From Panagrolaimus kolymaensis (lineage: Eukaryota; Nematoda; Chromadorea; Rhabditida; Panagrolaimidae): a stretch of DNA of 64,000 nt. Made by a program: the position numbers and the translations under genes. Position 1 is the stretch's first letter. Every line of letters begins with the position of its first letter. The notes below the pieces were generated by a model. That model was not told the DNA's origin, searched no databases, and worked only from the letters and a program-made list of their open reading frames with translations. Of the stretch, positions 1 to 13,800 are shown piece after piece. Location: the NCBI GenBank assembly GCA_028622995.1, contig JAJQJQ010000022.1, forward strand, positions 2,480,001 to 2,544,000, read 5' to 3'.

Positions 1-1933
1 TTAAAACTTTTGTATCATTTTTTCTTCTCAAAAACTGTTAATTAGGTAGACTTTAATTAAATGTTCTAATTTTTCTCAAATTAAAAAAAGGAAGTTAGAC
101 TTTGATAGCAATAAATATCATTTTAAAAAAAATCCCTCAAGATCTCTGAATGATCGGTCGACGTTTTTTTTTCTCTTAAACTTATGTCTTCTTCTTCTTC
201 TCATCAGTTGATTTTAATTTATCGCAAATATTTTTTTCAAAAATCTCGGCGTTTTTTTTATTATCTAAAAAATCAGAACAGAGACGATCTAATTTTTTTT
301 GTCTTCTAGTTTCTTCCGTGATGAATATCTCTTCTTCTTTTTTTTTTGCATAGCCTTGTTTTTTTTTTCTCCAACTAATTCAAATGATTGCTTTTTGATT
401 AAATTTGAACAAAAAGAATGTTGCTTTTTTATTCTTTCAAAAAACGTCGAAAAAGAAATTGAGTTCAAACGAAAATTAATTCTCTAATTTAATTAACTTA
501 AAGAAAAAAAAACGACTATGATTAAAAAAATTCGCAACTTTTTACTCAATGAAATTAAAAATAAATTTTAGTTAAAACTTCTAAAGGCTTTGAAAGGGGG
601 CAAAACTTACAAAAATTGTAACAATAAAATGCATAAGTCAAATATGTAAATGCTGTTGATAACGAAATAGGAGCGCCTATGAAAAACATAAGCCTTTTAA
701 GTTGGAATGTTGTTTCATGCTGGAAAAAAATATTAACTTCGATCAAAAACATTTGTAAGCTTACATAATCATGCAAATCACGAAATCCGGAATAATGATG
801 AAGGATGGAATTTAAGAGCATATTGAAATTGAAGCTAATGAGCCAAAGAGCATAACCAAATGAATGAATGACTAAAATGGGAACTTACAGTAAGAATATT
901 AATTAAATCTTTAAAAGGGAAAAGCTTTTAATTTGCCCGTTTAAAAATACCTTTGGATATAATATAAAAAAGTGCGATTACTCTTTATGTAATAAAATCC
1001 CATGGGTATCTTATGGTCCTAACAAACATGAAAATCTCAAGGGCATATGGGGTTGGTCCATCTTGTACTTCTTTTTTTTTACTTTGACGTTCTAATTATT
1101 TAGTATACACATAGGTGTTTTTTATAGCTAAATCATAGCATTTTTAATTTAAAAAATAACATTCTCGAATAAAAGTAAAAAAAAGTTTTTGAAAAGAGTA
1201 TTGAACTTTCAAATCTCGAAAACTTTTTACATTTTCTACGGGGCTTGAATTTTATCGTGCATCTTTTTGTTGATAAAGGATTTTATCTTGAGTTTTTTTA
1301 TTTTATGAGTAAAATAAAGAAACTTACAAAAATGTGAATCAATATCAATTATGGATACAACAACTAAACCAAGGGGTTCCAAAAATAAGAATTTTGAATG
1401 AGCATATGCAACTCGAGAAAACCATGTTTCTTTTTGATAGCTTGATCGCCCTAATTTATATTGACGCTTATAAATCTAAAATCAATGTCAAATAAAAATC
1501 CATTAATGAAAAATCTGACAAAACATACCACAATAAAGAATAATCTTGGAGGTATATGTACAGTTAAAATTAATAACCAAAAGAATTTTTGGGGTTCCCA
1601 TACTCCAATTGAATAACTGACAGGCGGAAATGGACTGAAATTAAGTTTATCTTTTCAAAGCGGATTAATTATTAAAACAAACCTTTTAACATTGGGACAA
1701 TGAGATGAAGTAAAATTAAGAACTCTTTCAAATTGAAACAAATATGTATAAGCAATAACAAAATAACACCCGACTCCAGGCAACAAGGCTCCTAGCAAAC
1801 AAACAGTTCGTATACTAATTCTTCCATCAGGTTTATGATGAATTGGAACTTCAATTGCAGGTAGTCTTTTATCATCGAATGAAATTGCAACGGGCGGCAA
1901 TGAAGATGATGGTTGAATATCCGATAAAGTCAT
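1..1933 (-). CDS. pgap-2: PGAP2 / FRAG1-type GPI-anchor remodelling factor (partial, 3' end beyond window)
   Basis: Five exons join in phase: 1933-1683, 1634-1529, 1475-1328, 871-765 and 719-611. The last ends in phase 1, and no acceptor plus coding stretch was found below 606, so the remaining exon(s) lie beyond the left edge. The family is a multi-pass ER/Golgi membrane protein needed for the fatty-acid remodelling of GPI anchors. What shows it: a first membrane segment (LLGALLPGVGCYFVIAYTYLF), then the family pattern of His-Cys followed a few residues later by PPVSYSIG, then a Trp/Phe-rich segment (FFWLLILTVHIPPR) and FLFLEPLGLVVVSI. Spacing and order fit human PGAP2 as I remember it. ATG at 1933 is the first Met and precedes a short cytosolic N-terminus. 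Family call is confident; the C-terminus is unseen. Confidence 0.85.
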
Positions 1934-3714
1934 GGCGATATTCCTCTGAAAAAAGTAAATGCTTTGGAAAAAAAAGAAGCAAAGATTAGAAGAGGACAGT
2001 TGCTGCTGGCTGCAGCGACATGAAGGAGGGAAAAAAATTCAAAGAAGCCTTTTTTATTTAAAATCAATGATGAATAAATCGCGCAACGTTGTCTTCATTT
2101 TTTGTCTTTCTTTTTTATGTCCAGATAGGTTCAGGTTATATAAATGAAAAGCAGGTCTCAGAAGGCGGGCAATGGTTCTTTTGTCCATTACCTTGAAATA
2201 AGAAAAAAAAACGTGTCCAAAAAACCGGGTAAATCAAGATTTTTTAATGAATGATCTAGTAAATAGTAAAAATTATTTTTTTACAAAATATAAAGTTTTA
2301 CTCAAATGCAAAATTAATTTTTATCATCACATGGCTTTTTACAACCTTGAATGTGATTTTGGTACCAAAGAGAAAAGTGAATCTATATTACTTTGATACT
2401 ATTCAAACCAGACTAAAAGGATGATGATGATTATGGTTTATTGTTAGTGGCGGTGATGTTGTTGTTGCATTATTTAACTTTTTATATTGTCTTGAAGGAG
2501 GAAGACTTTAAAAGACTTAAAAAATAGTGTTCAAAAATAGAAAGAAAAAGAAAAAAACAACAAATTTATTGTTCGTTGTCTTTACATCAAAGATGATTAA
2601 ATAAATAATTCTTGAGAGTAGTAAAATAATTAAATGATAGTGGAATAAACATGTTGTTTTAGAACATCGAAAAGAAAAGAAAGTAAAAGTTTTAAAAAAT
2701 CTAATAACGTGTTCGAAAAAATAACGTTGAACTTTTTTATTCGTTGAATTTTGCAATTCACACCTAAAAGGATTTATATGAAGTTATGGCGCAACATCAA
2801 ATCCTCTTTCTATCCACCATTTTCTCTTTTATCCCTTCCATCCGCATAAAATTGATTCGCTTTCACTGAAGCAAAGATGCTGTCTTCGCTTCATAAACCT
2901 GTTGTTAGAAGAAGCTTAAAAAATCTTTTTTGCGTCAATGATTCAATGAAAAATCTTACATAATTTATCTTCGATGTATGTAATTGTCACTTTGCATGCG
3001 AAAAATGTGATTGCAATTAAAAAAGATCTCAAAAACATATATGGGATATAAATAACTGCTGGACTTTAATATATGTGTGCTTTGAAGCATTTCATTTAAA
3101 GCATAAATGAATAAAAAATCTTTATTCCATTCAAGCAAGGAAGACAGATGCAACAAATTGTCTTTGTTAGCAATTTTAAGGTTTTTCAATTAGAAATAAA
3201 TGTCTTATAAAATCTTTTTTTCTCTCAAAATATTTTTTTACTACAACAAATGAAAATAGCGTGGAGTTGAAAATCAGCAACAACAAATTAAAGTTGCATA
3301 TAAAAGTTTCATGTGTTGTAAAATTGAATCGATTAATACAAATCTATCAAAACCAATGGGTTCAAAGTAATTTTAAAATTTTATCATTTTGAAAGTTTGA
3401 AATTAAATTTTTTTTATAACTTCCAATTTTTTGTTTACAAGAAATAAAGATCTTCTTATTATTATTGAACATGATTATTTACACAAAACTTTTTATTATT
3501 GTTTTTGTATTTATTCAAGAAAAAAAAACACCAACGCTTTCTTGATAATGGGCTTTGATGATGCAAAACAGGTTTCAAGGAAATAATGAATGTGTGCAAA
3601 ATTATGGTTAACTATCATTGATCATAAAATAAAATTAGAAAATGTTGTCTTTTGAATTGATAACTACTGCTGCTGCGTCCTTCAAAGCTTTCAATTTGCT
3701 GCTGGTACTTTGCC
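1934..3714. other. Intergenic region between divergent PGAP2 and SDR genes
   Basis: No coding stretch supportable by splice phases or family similarity. It should hold the promoters of both flanking genes, which diverge from it. It is AT-rich with poly-A/poly-T runs; open frames here are T-rich and look accidental. A GTT/GTG-repetitive patch lies near 2440-2470. Confidence 0.5.
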
Positions 3715-4830
3715 ATGAATCCAATTTTGAGTGATGCCTTACACATTATTGCTTACACCACCATTGTATTATTTACCCATAAAGTTATTATAGGAATTTA
3801 TAAGATTTTTTATGTTTTTCTTATTTCTAAACCTAAAGATTTGAGAAAGCTTGCGGGTGGTGCTGATTGGGCAGTGATTACAGGAAGTAGTGATGGTCTT
3901 GGAAAAGCTTATGCAAAAGAATTAGCTGATCTAGGATTTAATTTGGTATTAATTTCAAGGACTCAATCAAAGCTGGAAAATGTTAAAAATGAAATAATGA
4001 AGGCTTATCCAAAGCTTCAAATTAAAATTTTATCTTTCGATTTTGGTAAAAGTTTGTTTCGAGATTATGAAGAGAAAATCTTTCCGCTTTTTGATAGTTT
4101 AGATATTGGTGTCTTGGGTAAATTTTTATTTTACTCCTCCTCATATGAATGTCTAAGTTATAGTAAATAATGTGGGCCAAATGCATAAATATCCTGATTG
4201 TTTGCACTTATTTCCCGGCGGAATTGAAAAGATTGCAGAGGTGGCAACAATTAACACACTTTCATGCACAATTTTAACATCAAAAATTATTTTACAAATG
4301 GTTAATCGAAAAAGTGGAATAATAATTAATATTGCGTCATCAGCAGGTTATCATGAAATGTCTAAATGGGCTGTTTATTCTGCAACAAAGGTGAGTTAAT
4401 GAACGATTTATTTTTTTCAAGGCAGACTACTTTTAATTAATAAAACAGATCATTTAGAAATGAAGTGTAACTTCTTTTTAATTCACTAAAATAATAAAGT
4501 ATTTTTTTAAAGAGATTTATTAAACATTTTTCTTCATGTCTTCACAAGGAATATGCTTCGTATGGAATTACGGTGCAAGCAATTTGTCCAATGTTTCTTG
4601 CAACAAATATGACTCATTACAGTGTTACAAAAACCATACTATCAGCTCAAGATTTAGCGGCTTCTGCAATTAAAACCGTCGGATATGTTTCTGAAACCAC
4701 GGGTTGCTTAATTCATGAATTACAAGCCCTTGGATTTGCATTTCCTTCATTCTTTGTTGATCCATTCATTTCGCTGCTTTCTAAAATGCAGAAACAAGAA
4801 ATTTTAGCTGAACAACATAAAACTCAATAA
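3715..4830 (+). CDS. Very-long-chain 3-oxoacyl-CoA reductase / 17-beta-hydroxysteroid dehydrogenase-like SDR (LET-767 family)
   Basis: Three exons (3715-4117, 4164-4390, 4513-4830) give 315 aa, about the length of C. elegans LET-767 and human HSD17B12. The protein has a hydrophobic N-terminus (residues 8-38, ER membrane), the NAD(P)-binding motif TGSSDGLG (56-63), an NNVG motif in place of the usual NNAG, a catalytic Ser region (IASSAG) and the catalytic YSATK (Tyr206, Lys210). The third exon starts at 4513, not at the acceptor-like AAG near 4549: only the earlier start restores the helix that follows YxxxK (RFIKHFSSCLHKEY) in frame. Expected role is the reduction step of fatty-acid elongation or steroid/acyl metabolism at the ER; substrate cannot be read from sequence. 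AATAAA-like signals follow the stop. Confidence 0.9.
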
Positions 4831-5248
4831 ACAAAGAAGAAAAAAATAGAATTATAATAATTTTTCCTAGCATTCCATCATGTTATATAAAAAAGAAGAT
4901 TTAATTTTTAAACTTAGCGCCCATTTGGTGACGCAGCAACCTCCAAACTACAGAGCAAAATAAAAAATAATAAATTTAAAACATGAGTGTTTGAGCCAAC
5001 AACACAAACGATAGACAACAAATTTTTCCCTCAAGAATACTCTTCTTTTTTTTTTGCAACAAAAAAATATCGATGCTGCTGTTGTTGCCACATCCATTTC
5101 CCTTTATTCGTGTTTTTCATTACCCGTTTTTTCTTTTTGTTGTTAAAAACATTCATTAAATTAATTGACTTTTGCCCGAGGAATAAAAGGATTTCAGTTT
5201 ATTCAAATTCATATTTATATTCTTTTAGTTTTTTATTTTACAAACAAA
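4831..5248. other. Short spacer between SDR and succinyl-CoA ligase genes
   Basis: 418 bp between two same-strand genes. It includes the SDR 3' end (AATAAA-like runs near 4830-4860 and 4960-4980) and a T-rich stretch with a possible acceptor TTTTAG near 5223-5228 just before the next ATG. The distance is at the upper end for a nematode operon, so co-transcription is possible but unproven. Confidence 0.4.
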
Positions 5249-6464
5249 ATGGCATTATATACGCGAAATCTTATTCGAACTGGTGCTCGATTTTATCATA
5301 CAACGAGAGATAATTTAAGAATCAATAAAAACACAAAAGTTGTTATTCAAGGTTTTACTGGAAAACAAGGAACTTTCCATGGAAAACAAATGATTGAATA
5401 TGGAACAAACGTGGTTGGTGGAGTTAGTCCAAATAAAGCTGGTCAAACACATTTGGATCTACCTGTTTTTGCTAGTGTAATGGTTAGTTGAGCGCTTTTA
5501 GAATATACAACGATAAATAATGCTTTAGGAAGCTCGAGAACAAACAGGTGCAGATGCTACCGTTATTTATGTTCCAGCTCCATTTGCTGCTGATGCGATT
5601 GATGACGCAATTGATGCTGAAATTCCATTATGTGTTTGTATTACAGAGCATATTCCCCAACATGTAAGCGTGCATACTTTATTAAAGCCATATTGTGAGA
5701 TTTTAGTCAATGGTAAAAGTTAAAAGTCGATTGTTAAAACAAAATAAAACTCGACTTCTCGGCCCAAATTGTCCAGGAATAATTGCACCAGGTGAATGTA
5801 AAATTGGAATTATGCCTGGTCATATTCATCAAAAGGGTGTTATCGGTAACTTAATCGATATTTTTAGAGATATACCAACCTTTTTGTTTTCAGGTATTGT
5901 CTCTCGATCTGGAACACTCACATATGAAGCCGTACATCAAACAACTCAAACAGGTCTTGGACAAACTTTATGTATTGGAATTGGTGGCGATCCATTTAAT
6001 GGCACTGATTTCATTGATTGCTTAGATGTAAAAATATTTTTTATTATTGAAGAAAGTTAAAAACATTAATGTATTTTTAGATTTTCTTACGTGACGAGAA
6101 CACAAAGGGAATTATTATGATTGGTGAAATTGGAGGTAGCGCTGAAGAAGATGCTGCTGAATTTATTAAATCAAACAATGGTGGTCCCAATGCTAAACCC
6201 ATTGTCTCATTTATTGCAGGTGTCACAGCTCCACCCAATCGACGTATGGGACACGCGGGTGCCATTATTGATGGAGGTAAAGGTGGTGCTTCAGCTAAAA
6301 TCGCTGCCCTTCAGGCTGCAGGAGTTTCGGTTGTTGATTCCCCAGCTAAAATGGGAACTCAAATGCAACATCTCCTTCTTCGACATTTGAGTAAGAAAAT
6401 ATTTTTTTTTATATTATAGTTAAAGTTTTTAAATTTTTTAGAAGCAAACGTTGCAACTGCTTAA
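5249..6464 (+). CDS. suca-1: Succinyl-CoA ligase [ADP/GDP-forming] subunit alpha, mitochondrial
   Basis: Six exons (5249-5482, 5529-5663, 5707-5845, 5894-6027, 6081-6390, 6442-6464) join in phase into 324 aa, the normal family length. The enzyme interconverts succinyl-CoA and succinate with substrate-level phosphorylation in the TCA cycle, as a heterodimer with a beta subunit. Seen in the sequence: an Arg/Thr-rich N-terminus typical of a mitochondrial presequence, the CoA-binding region ([14 protein letters not shown]), [29 protein letters not shown], and the phospho-histidine loop [10 protein letters not shown] (His about 272). The tiny last exon encodes only KANVATA and the stop. The ATG at 5249 was chosen because it begins the presequence; the longer open frame starts with TTG. 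AATAAA at about 6600. Confidence 0.96.
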
Positions 6465-7373
6465 TTCAATCATAGTAATTCTCACAATGTTTATGCCTTC
6501 TGTTTGACTTCCACGTGGCTATTACATATAAATCTTTGTATTTTTTTTAAAAACTGTCACAAATGTATCTCTTTGGTATTTATAAGAATCATTATGTTTA
6601 AATAAAAGGAAATGATATATTTTATTTTTTGGATATTGTAAATATCTAAATGTGGATTTTGAATGCCTGTTGTGTCGTCAACAACTTTTTCTTCTTCTCC
6701 TTCTTCCATTCAAAGCGGAAACAAAACATTCTTCTTAACATTATCTTTTATTTTCTTCGTGGTGTTGTCATTTGGTCAAGCCAAGATTGGTTTGCGTCAC
6801 TGTCTCATCTTTGCTATCTATCCTAAAGCATGCAGAATTTCATTTTCTTATTTTATTCTTTGCTTTGCTTCTAAAAATAGTTGCACGTGCTTTATTTAAG
6901 ATTTCCACAAAAAAAAATATCCCTTGCTGATATCCTTTTTTTTCGAATTTTACACTTTTAAATTTTTTTATTGCTTTTTTTGTTTCAAGCGCAAAATAGA
7001 GGCTCTCTGTTTTTTCTTTATTGGTTTTTGGTCAAGGAAGAATAAGAAGCAGAGAAAAGCCGACCTAAACCTTCTCATTATTTGACAGGATGTTTCCTTT
7101 CTCTGTTTTGTAAATGTTTTAAAATAAGTTTTTTGGTCCATATCAAAAATAAGTAAAAAACAAATTATCATTTAATGAAAGCGACACCGTTAAAAGAAGA
7201 GATCCAATCAAAGAAAAAATAAAGTAAAACAAATACACAAATATATTCTTTTGAGATCTTTGTTGTATGTATATAATTACAATTATTAAATTATTAATTC
7301 CCTATGATTTTACAAAACAAAGATATTAAAAGAAAGGAAAGTTAAATAAATATAATCTTTTTTATTTTATTTT
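6465..7373. other. Intergenic, between convergent genes
   Basis: Contains the 3' UTR and polyA signal of the succinyl-CoA ligase gene and, at its right end, AATAAA-like runs (minus strand, about 7340-7373) for the peptide gene. No further gene seen. Open frames here are low-complexity. Confidence 0.5.
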
Positions 7374-7803
7374 TTACAAAAGTGCTTGAAGGGACATGAA
7401 TTGCTTTTTTTCTTTTGTATTAAATAAAGTTTTATATAATCGATGAAGTTGAATGGAATCTGGTGATTGGGCAAATGGAACTCGAACAACGAGGCGTCGT
7501 TTGGATAATAAATGTAAGGCTTCTTCTTGTTGTTGATCGTCTGCTTGCTGTTGTGGTATTTGTTGTTGTTGTTGATTATTATTTTGCGGAATTCCAATGT
7601 ATGATTCAGATATTTCAAGAGGATTTTCAGCACTTTGTAAATACGATATTGATCTAAAATAAATAAGAAAGGGATAAAAAGAGTTGTAAAAAAAGAATTA
7701 TTGTTCAAAAAGCTTACCTTGCTGTTGATGTCTGACAAATTATGAATAATACCAAAGCTGCAAAAATTACACTGAGGCTAGCAATACGATTTAGAAAATC
7801 CAT
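7374..7803 (-). CDS. Small secreted protein, candidate neuropeptide or peptide-hormone precursor
   Basis: Two exons (7803-7718 and 7653-7374) with consensus GTAAGC donor and TTTTAG acceptor give 121 aa. The frame is not the longest open frame here, but it joins perfectly in phase and is open over 279 nt. Residues 1-28 are a clear signal peptide (MDFLNRIAS... ending QTSTA). A Gln/Asn-rich spacer follows (about 53-71, with a run of five Gln), then acidic residues, a dibasic site KRR (80-82), the segment LVVRVPFAQSPDSIQLHRLY, then Lys/Glu-rich KEKK and a short tail. No cysteines, no repeated copies and no C-terminal Gly for amidation. The layout is that of a peptide precursor with one mature peptide. 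I do not recognise the family; a non-peptide secreted protein remains possible. Confidence 0.7.
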
Positions 7804-10800
7804 GTCGTTTATAGAAATAGAAAAATATTTTTAGGTTTAATTCGTGCTTAGGATAATTTACTCCACTTTTCGTTCAAATACGCCAGCCTAAAAAAATTAA
7901 ATTTTTTAAAATATTAACAAAAAAAAGCAATAAAATGGTAAAGTAAAAAAGTTTCCCGTTGAACTTTGGCACGCAAATAATTATCAAAAAAAAACATTAA
8001 TTTGTGGTACAACGAAAACAAACGAACGTAAAACACGAAAGCGAATCTCTCAATGATGTCAGTCAGTAGCTTTGCTTCTCTATCTCAATCTACTACTGGT
8101 CGTTAAGCTCCTAATTGACCTATGTCAGCAAATTTTTCTGACAGTCAGTGCTTTTAAAACTCAATAAACTTTTAACAAGATTTATTTTTTCTAAACGACT
8201 CCAAAAATCCCAGTATTTATCACACATTTATTTTATTTTATTATGCGTAAAAACAAGAGAGAGAAAAAAATTCATTAAATTAAACTCTAAACTTTTTTGT
8301 ATGTATGCTTACAATTCACTCTGAATACTCTAAAAATTTACCAAAAAAAAATATATAAAGTGTTTTATAGTTTGTTTTTTAGAGAGATAAAAAAATATTT
8401 ACGTAAGAAGAAGAAATCTTCAAAAAGAAAAAATAAGGAAAAGCCCCGTTGTTAAATGGTTGATTAATGAGAATACACATCCATCCTCCCACAAAAATTT
8501 ATTATTACGTGGGTTAAAAATTCTTTGAATGAAGCGCAAGAAGCAATTCATTTTTTGTTTTGTTTTTTAGTTAAAAAGCGTTGGAGCCCAAAAGCGTTCC
8601 TACCAATACACACATGTTTTAAAAAATGTAAGCATTTACTACTGATGCGTGGAAGAAAAACAGATAGGGGCATCCATTGAAAGAGAATAGAAAAGAGAGA
8701 TGACTCTTTTTAAAGGAAGGATCAAAGATAAGCAGATTAATAACATGTAATAAAAATATTCTATAAAAAGATTTTTTTGTGACCTTTTAGAAAGCTACTC
8801 AAAGCGGCTAGACAGAAATAGAGAGTTGCAAGTTTGATCCTAATCAAATCCGATAACAGGAAAGATTTTAGACTCGTTTGCAGGTAGCAATGATGCTCTC
8901 ATACAAAATTTCAAAATTAAAAACTTTACATCTATAAAAAAAATTGCATATTTTGTGTATTCTAACCAAAAACATAACCGTCTTATAAAGGCTTTTGAAA
9001 AGGAAGAAAAAAAATCAAGCATTTTGAACAAAAGAAAACATGCGGCTTTATACTACAAAATGTTGCAAAAAGGAATGACTAAAATGTTTTTTTAATAAAT
9101 ACTACCTAGCAGTTAGTTTACCGCGTAGCTTTTCCGTGACTTATCCTCGAGAAATATGTATGTACTTCCATGTTGTTGAACTTCTCAAGAAGAAGAAAAA
9201 GCAAGCAAAAGGGCAAAAGAAAAGCCAAAGTATAAAAGAGAAACACCGAAAAATATAATGTTCATGTTTTTATTTTAACCGAAAACAATAATTTCTTACG
9301 TAAATCAAAGAAGTATGTAATTGGTAATCAAATGTATGTATGTCAAAAAAATAAAAACACAAAACAACATGATTTTGCTCTTTGGTTTTTCTTTGAGAAA
9401 AATAAGGAGCATAAATTTTGAAACTCTTCCTTTAAAAGAAGCCAAAGAATAAAAAAATATATCACTCATCGACGACGGTGTTATTGAACATTTTGTGCCA
9501 AAGTACAAAACTTTGGTTTCTTTTTATATCTTATTCTCACTACTATTTTTGACATGATTTCCTCCTATTCTAAAATATGACAATAGTCTTCCGCCTTTTT
9601 CTGCAAAAAGATACAAACATCTAGAATAACTTTATAATTTTTTTAAAAACTAATCTTTAAACAATAAAAAAAACTATTATTTTACCTTTTGTGTTTCACT
9701 CTCTAACTTCTTTTGTTTTACACAAGAAAACTCCCCCAATGGTTGATAATTGCTTCCTATTTCTTGAAATTTGACGGGCTTTACGTTGCATAGTTATCCT
9801 TTTTTTAATTCGGCATACATACGCAAGCAAACGATGTGATGCATCAATCCAAATTCATAAACTTATAATTTTAAGCTATGAGAAACGAATTATAAACCTA
9901 TCAATTTTATTACTAAAAATAATTGCTCAAAAAAAGTTAGTGAGAATGTTTTTTATGCCAAAAGAAAAAGAAATTCAAAAACAATTTCGAACTCTTCGAA
10001 ATGTTTTATGTTGCTGCGCAAATGCGTGGGCTGTCAATACATACACGCATACACGGAAGGTTATTTTTTGTTGATAAGCATTTCCTTTTTTGCTTCCATT
10101 TTAAATTTGCAGCTAAAAAATAGTGTTATTATTATTCATAAATAGACGTAAGTATAAAATGTTAGAAGATATTATCGTCCACTCAAATTCATTAACAATT
10201 TTTACCAAAATAGGTTCTAATTTACTGCAGTTAAAAAAAGGGGGAAACAGATGATCAGTTAGTTGGTAATTGAAAAAAAATATTAAAAGCCACAAAAAAG
10301 TGCAAAAGAAAAAGCTTTAGATTATATGTATTTGATTTTTAAGGGATATAAATACTAAACTATTTTTAGTGTATAATAGCTACTGCCCCTAAAATAACTT
10401 TGTTACTATAATGCTACGACATAGCTTTTTTGTGACGACAACATTCCTTCCGGAGACATATGAAGTGAATGAATGAAAAAAGCGAATAATTTGATTATAA
10501 CGTTTTTCCGATTACATGATTTGATTGAAATTTTCTTTTGTTAAAAATAAATAAATTTAAATTTGATAAGAGAAACACATAAGACTTAATTAAATACGTC
10601 GTCGTTTAAGAAAATGCTAAGTATGGGCGACGATGAGCATGACAGAAAAAATAAATAAAATGAAAACAAACAAACAACAACTCTCGAAAAATGTTTGCTG
10701 CAAAGATCTCTTTTTATGTTCCATTTAATTTTAGGCAGAGTTAAAATTAAATGTTTTTGTTTGCAAGAAAAAGTTCATGGTGTCATAGAAAAATGAAAAT

Positions 10801-13800
10801 AACTTCCTTCTTAAAAGAAAGATTACGATAACTAATTGTTTTAAAAAAATGTTTAAAGAAACAGGTAATGACGATGGGTAGACGACGACTGCCATCATTA
10901 TTTTAAAAATCTTATTTTCTAAGAAACGAATTTTGTACGTGAAATTAAAAAATTTAAAAGAAAAATAAAGATTGTATGAAAAAATCAGATTATTACCTTT
11001 TATCATTCAAAGATTACTATACGTTCTTAAAATTCCGTGTAGTTTCTCGTTTTTTTAACACACAAATCTACTACATTAAAACAGCTAAGAAAGTACATTT
11101 AGTTTACCATAATCTCCACTAACAAAAAAAATAGGAATGCCGCTTCATTCTGGTTCCAAATTGTTTTTTTGCAATTTTTTTCGTTGACTCGTTGCTTCTA
11201 AAAAAATATTTACAAAGTCAAAAAAATCCCCAAGTGATTTGGAACTATCATGACGCAAAAACTACGTATAAAGAAAGAAGAGGGAGTGATCGTCAACGGT
11301 CATCGAATTGAGAAAAATAAAAGATTTAAAGAAAAATATATTTGCAAAACGCCGACGATGTCGCTTGCAAATTTTGTTTTTGGTCAAACTTTTAAAGTTG
11401 ATTATGCATTTTTTTATTCATTTCTTTCTTTCGAAGATATCTTCTCTTTCTCTAAACTTGAAAAAAAGGAAGAAGAAGCTGTGTGAAAAAGTCAAAATGT
11501 CATTACTTCCGAAGAGAGGGAGGGAGGCATCAATCAGTTGCAAGAAAAATTAAAGTCTGACTATTCTCCCGGAAAAGGAAAGGAAAAGAAAAACAACACA
11601 CAATTGAATTGAATCTTTTCCTTGACGTGATTTTATTCCATATTATCTTCCTTCCACCCTCAAATCCGGTTTAAAAACTTTTGACAAATTTTGCCATTAT
11701 TTTTTTTTCACAATAAAGTTTTAACTTTGCATGAAAATAAATAACTACTGACAATAAAAAAGTGACGTTTTTTTATTGCACAAAAAGAAAAGCGCAAAAT
11801 AGAGAGAATTTTTTTCCATATCAAATTTAGTTTTAATTGTTTATGGTTTGAAATGATTTTAAGATTTAATGATAACTTGATTAAATAAATTGAATTTTAG
11901 TTAATTCAAAAACTAAAAACAAAAAATATCAAGAATTTTAGTGAGGTCACTCATAATGATTAAATTATGGGTCCAAATATACTTTGTAATTAAATTACAA
12001 TTTATAACGCACCAGTTGGATTTTTTATTAACTTTTTATAGTAAAAATTAATTCGGCTTTACGGTATCGAGAAAATATTGTGAATAGGAATCTAAACTCA
12101 GCGCCACTTTTATAGTAGATGCTGCTGCAAAAATCAGATGTGAGCCAAAAATAAATGCAACGACAAAAATATTCGCAGAATTTTAAATAATTTTTGTTGC
12201 CATTTTTAAATATAAGTTACAAAATTCAGCTGTCCATAATATATAATATTTTTTCAGGTGAACATTCTTTAAACCTTCTAAGAATTTTACAGAAATACCT
12301 TCAAAGTTCGCATCATTTTTATAAAACTTCTGTCTTTAAACTTTCAAAGAACTACTATTTTTAAAACAAACTCACTGTAAAAAAAATTCGAGTGAAACCT
12401 TTATACCCAAATAATATTTAGACTTTTAAACTTTTGAATGAAAGGCATCCAATAAATTTATTCATTCATTGTTAATTAAGACTACACAAAAAAGAGATTA
12501 TAAATTTATAAAAAAATTATTAATCTTTTAGTGGCTTTCTTTTTTTTGAGAAGGAAAAGAATTCTTGAGACCCTTCAAGGTGAGATAAAAAAATTGTTTG
12601 GAATTAATTTTTTAGCGTCACTTTAAATAATAAAGAATTTTTTAAACTCGTCACTTTTTTTTTTCAGGCTACTATGTTAGTTTATTTCGGTCCATTTTGC
12701 TTCCCTATTTCTTTTTTCCTTCTTCTGCTTCTGCTTTGCCTACATTAAAACCAAATGTTCTAAATTTTTATGTTTAAAAAAAAGACACCCTCATGTAACC
12801 TTTAAAAAGTTTGAAATATAAAAAAACGGTATGCTTTAAAATATGGCCGATTGAAGAAGAAAAAAATGGGAAAAAATTAAGAATGCATGAAAGCATACAT
12901 AACGCACACATGAAACAGTTATTGTCATCATATCCGATTACAACATTTTAAAGCTCTCTTGAACATTGTAAAATCCGTGTAATCTTAACGGATTACTAAC
13001 ATAAAAGATATTCTATTCTTACATTCTTTTAATAGGATTATGGAAAGTAAAATCTTTCTTGAGATAAACAACCAGAAACTCATGCATGTATTATATATTT
13101 ATGGGGACATCATCTTTCATAGGAAGTTATACATATTTTAAAAGGGAAAGTAAAAAATTCGAATGAACAAAAACAGAAAGCAGTCATAGCTTAATTTAAA
13201 TATATATTATTCACAAAATGCATGTTTTTTAGCTTCAACGCAATACAACGAGCTTTGTTAAAATTACCAAAACAAAGCTTTTGATATTGTAGTCTTTGAA
13301 TAGAATGGATTTCTTATTTTTTCGAATCCAAAATATCCCAAACCACGTTGAGCTTTTCAAACAATAAATCGTACGACAAAAACAGCTAAAAGATGAGACC
13401 CATAAAAAAAGTCTTTAATTAATGGAAAAAAAACATCCGATTTTTTATTGCTTTTACCAATCTCCAAGATGTAGTCTTTTTAGAAATTACATAATTTATT
13501 CTAAAGCGTTTAATTTACTAAAAATTTTATTTGAAAAATTAATTAATTGCATCTTCATTCTCCCTTTCTCAAAGTACCAGTCTCAAACTTGCACAATAAC
13601 AATTTTTTTTGTCTGCTTTTTTGATCATCAAAATGTTTTTTTTATATTCAAAGCAAAAATAAAAAAAAAGTTTAAAGCACACTCATTCAATTCCCTTTCT
13701 TCCAAACTCCAAGGTTGCAGCAACTCATCACTTTTATTTTTTATTTTCAGTTTCGTTATATTTTTTGGTATAAACAATCGCCTGCTTCCCTGCCTCTCCA

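Noticed and set aside
7367..7738. 123-aa minus-strand frame overlapping the peptide gene
   Set aside because: It is the wrong frame of the second exon of the peptide precursor. The spliced frame has a signal peptide and matching phases; this one is Asn/Lys/Tyr-rich noise.
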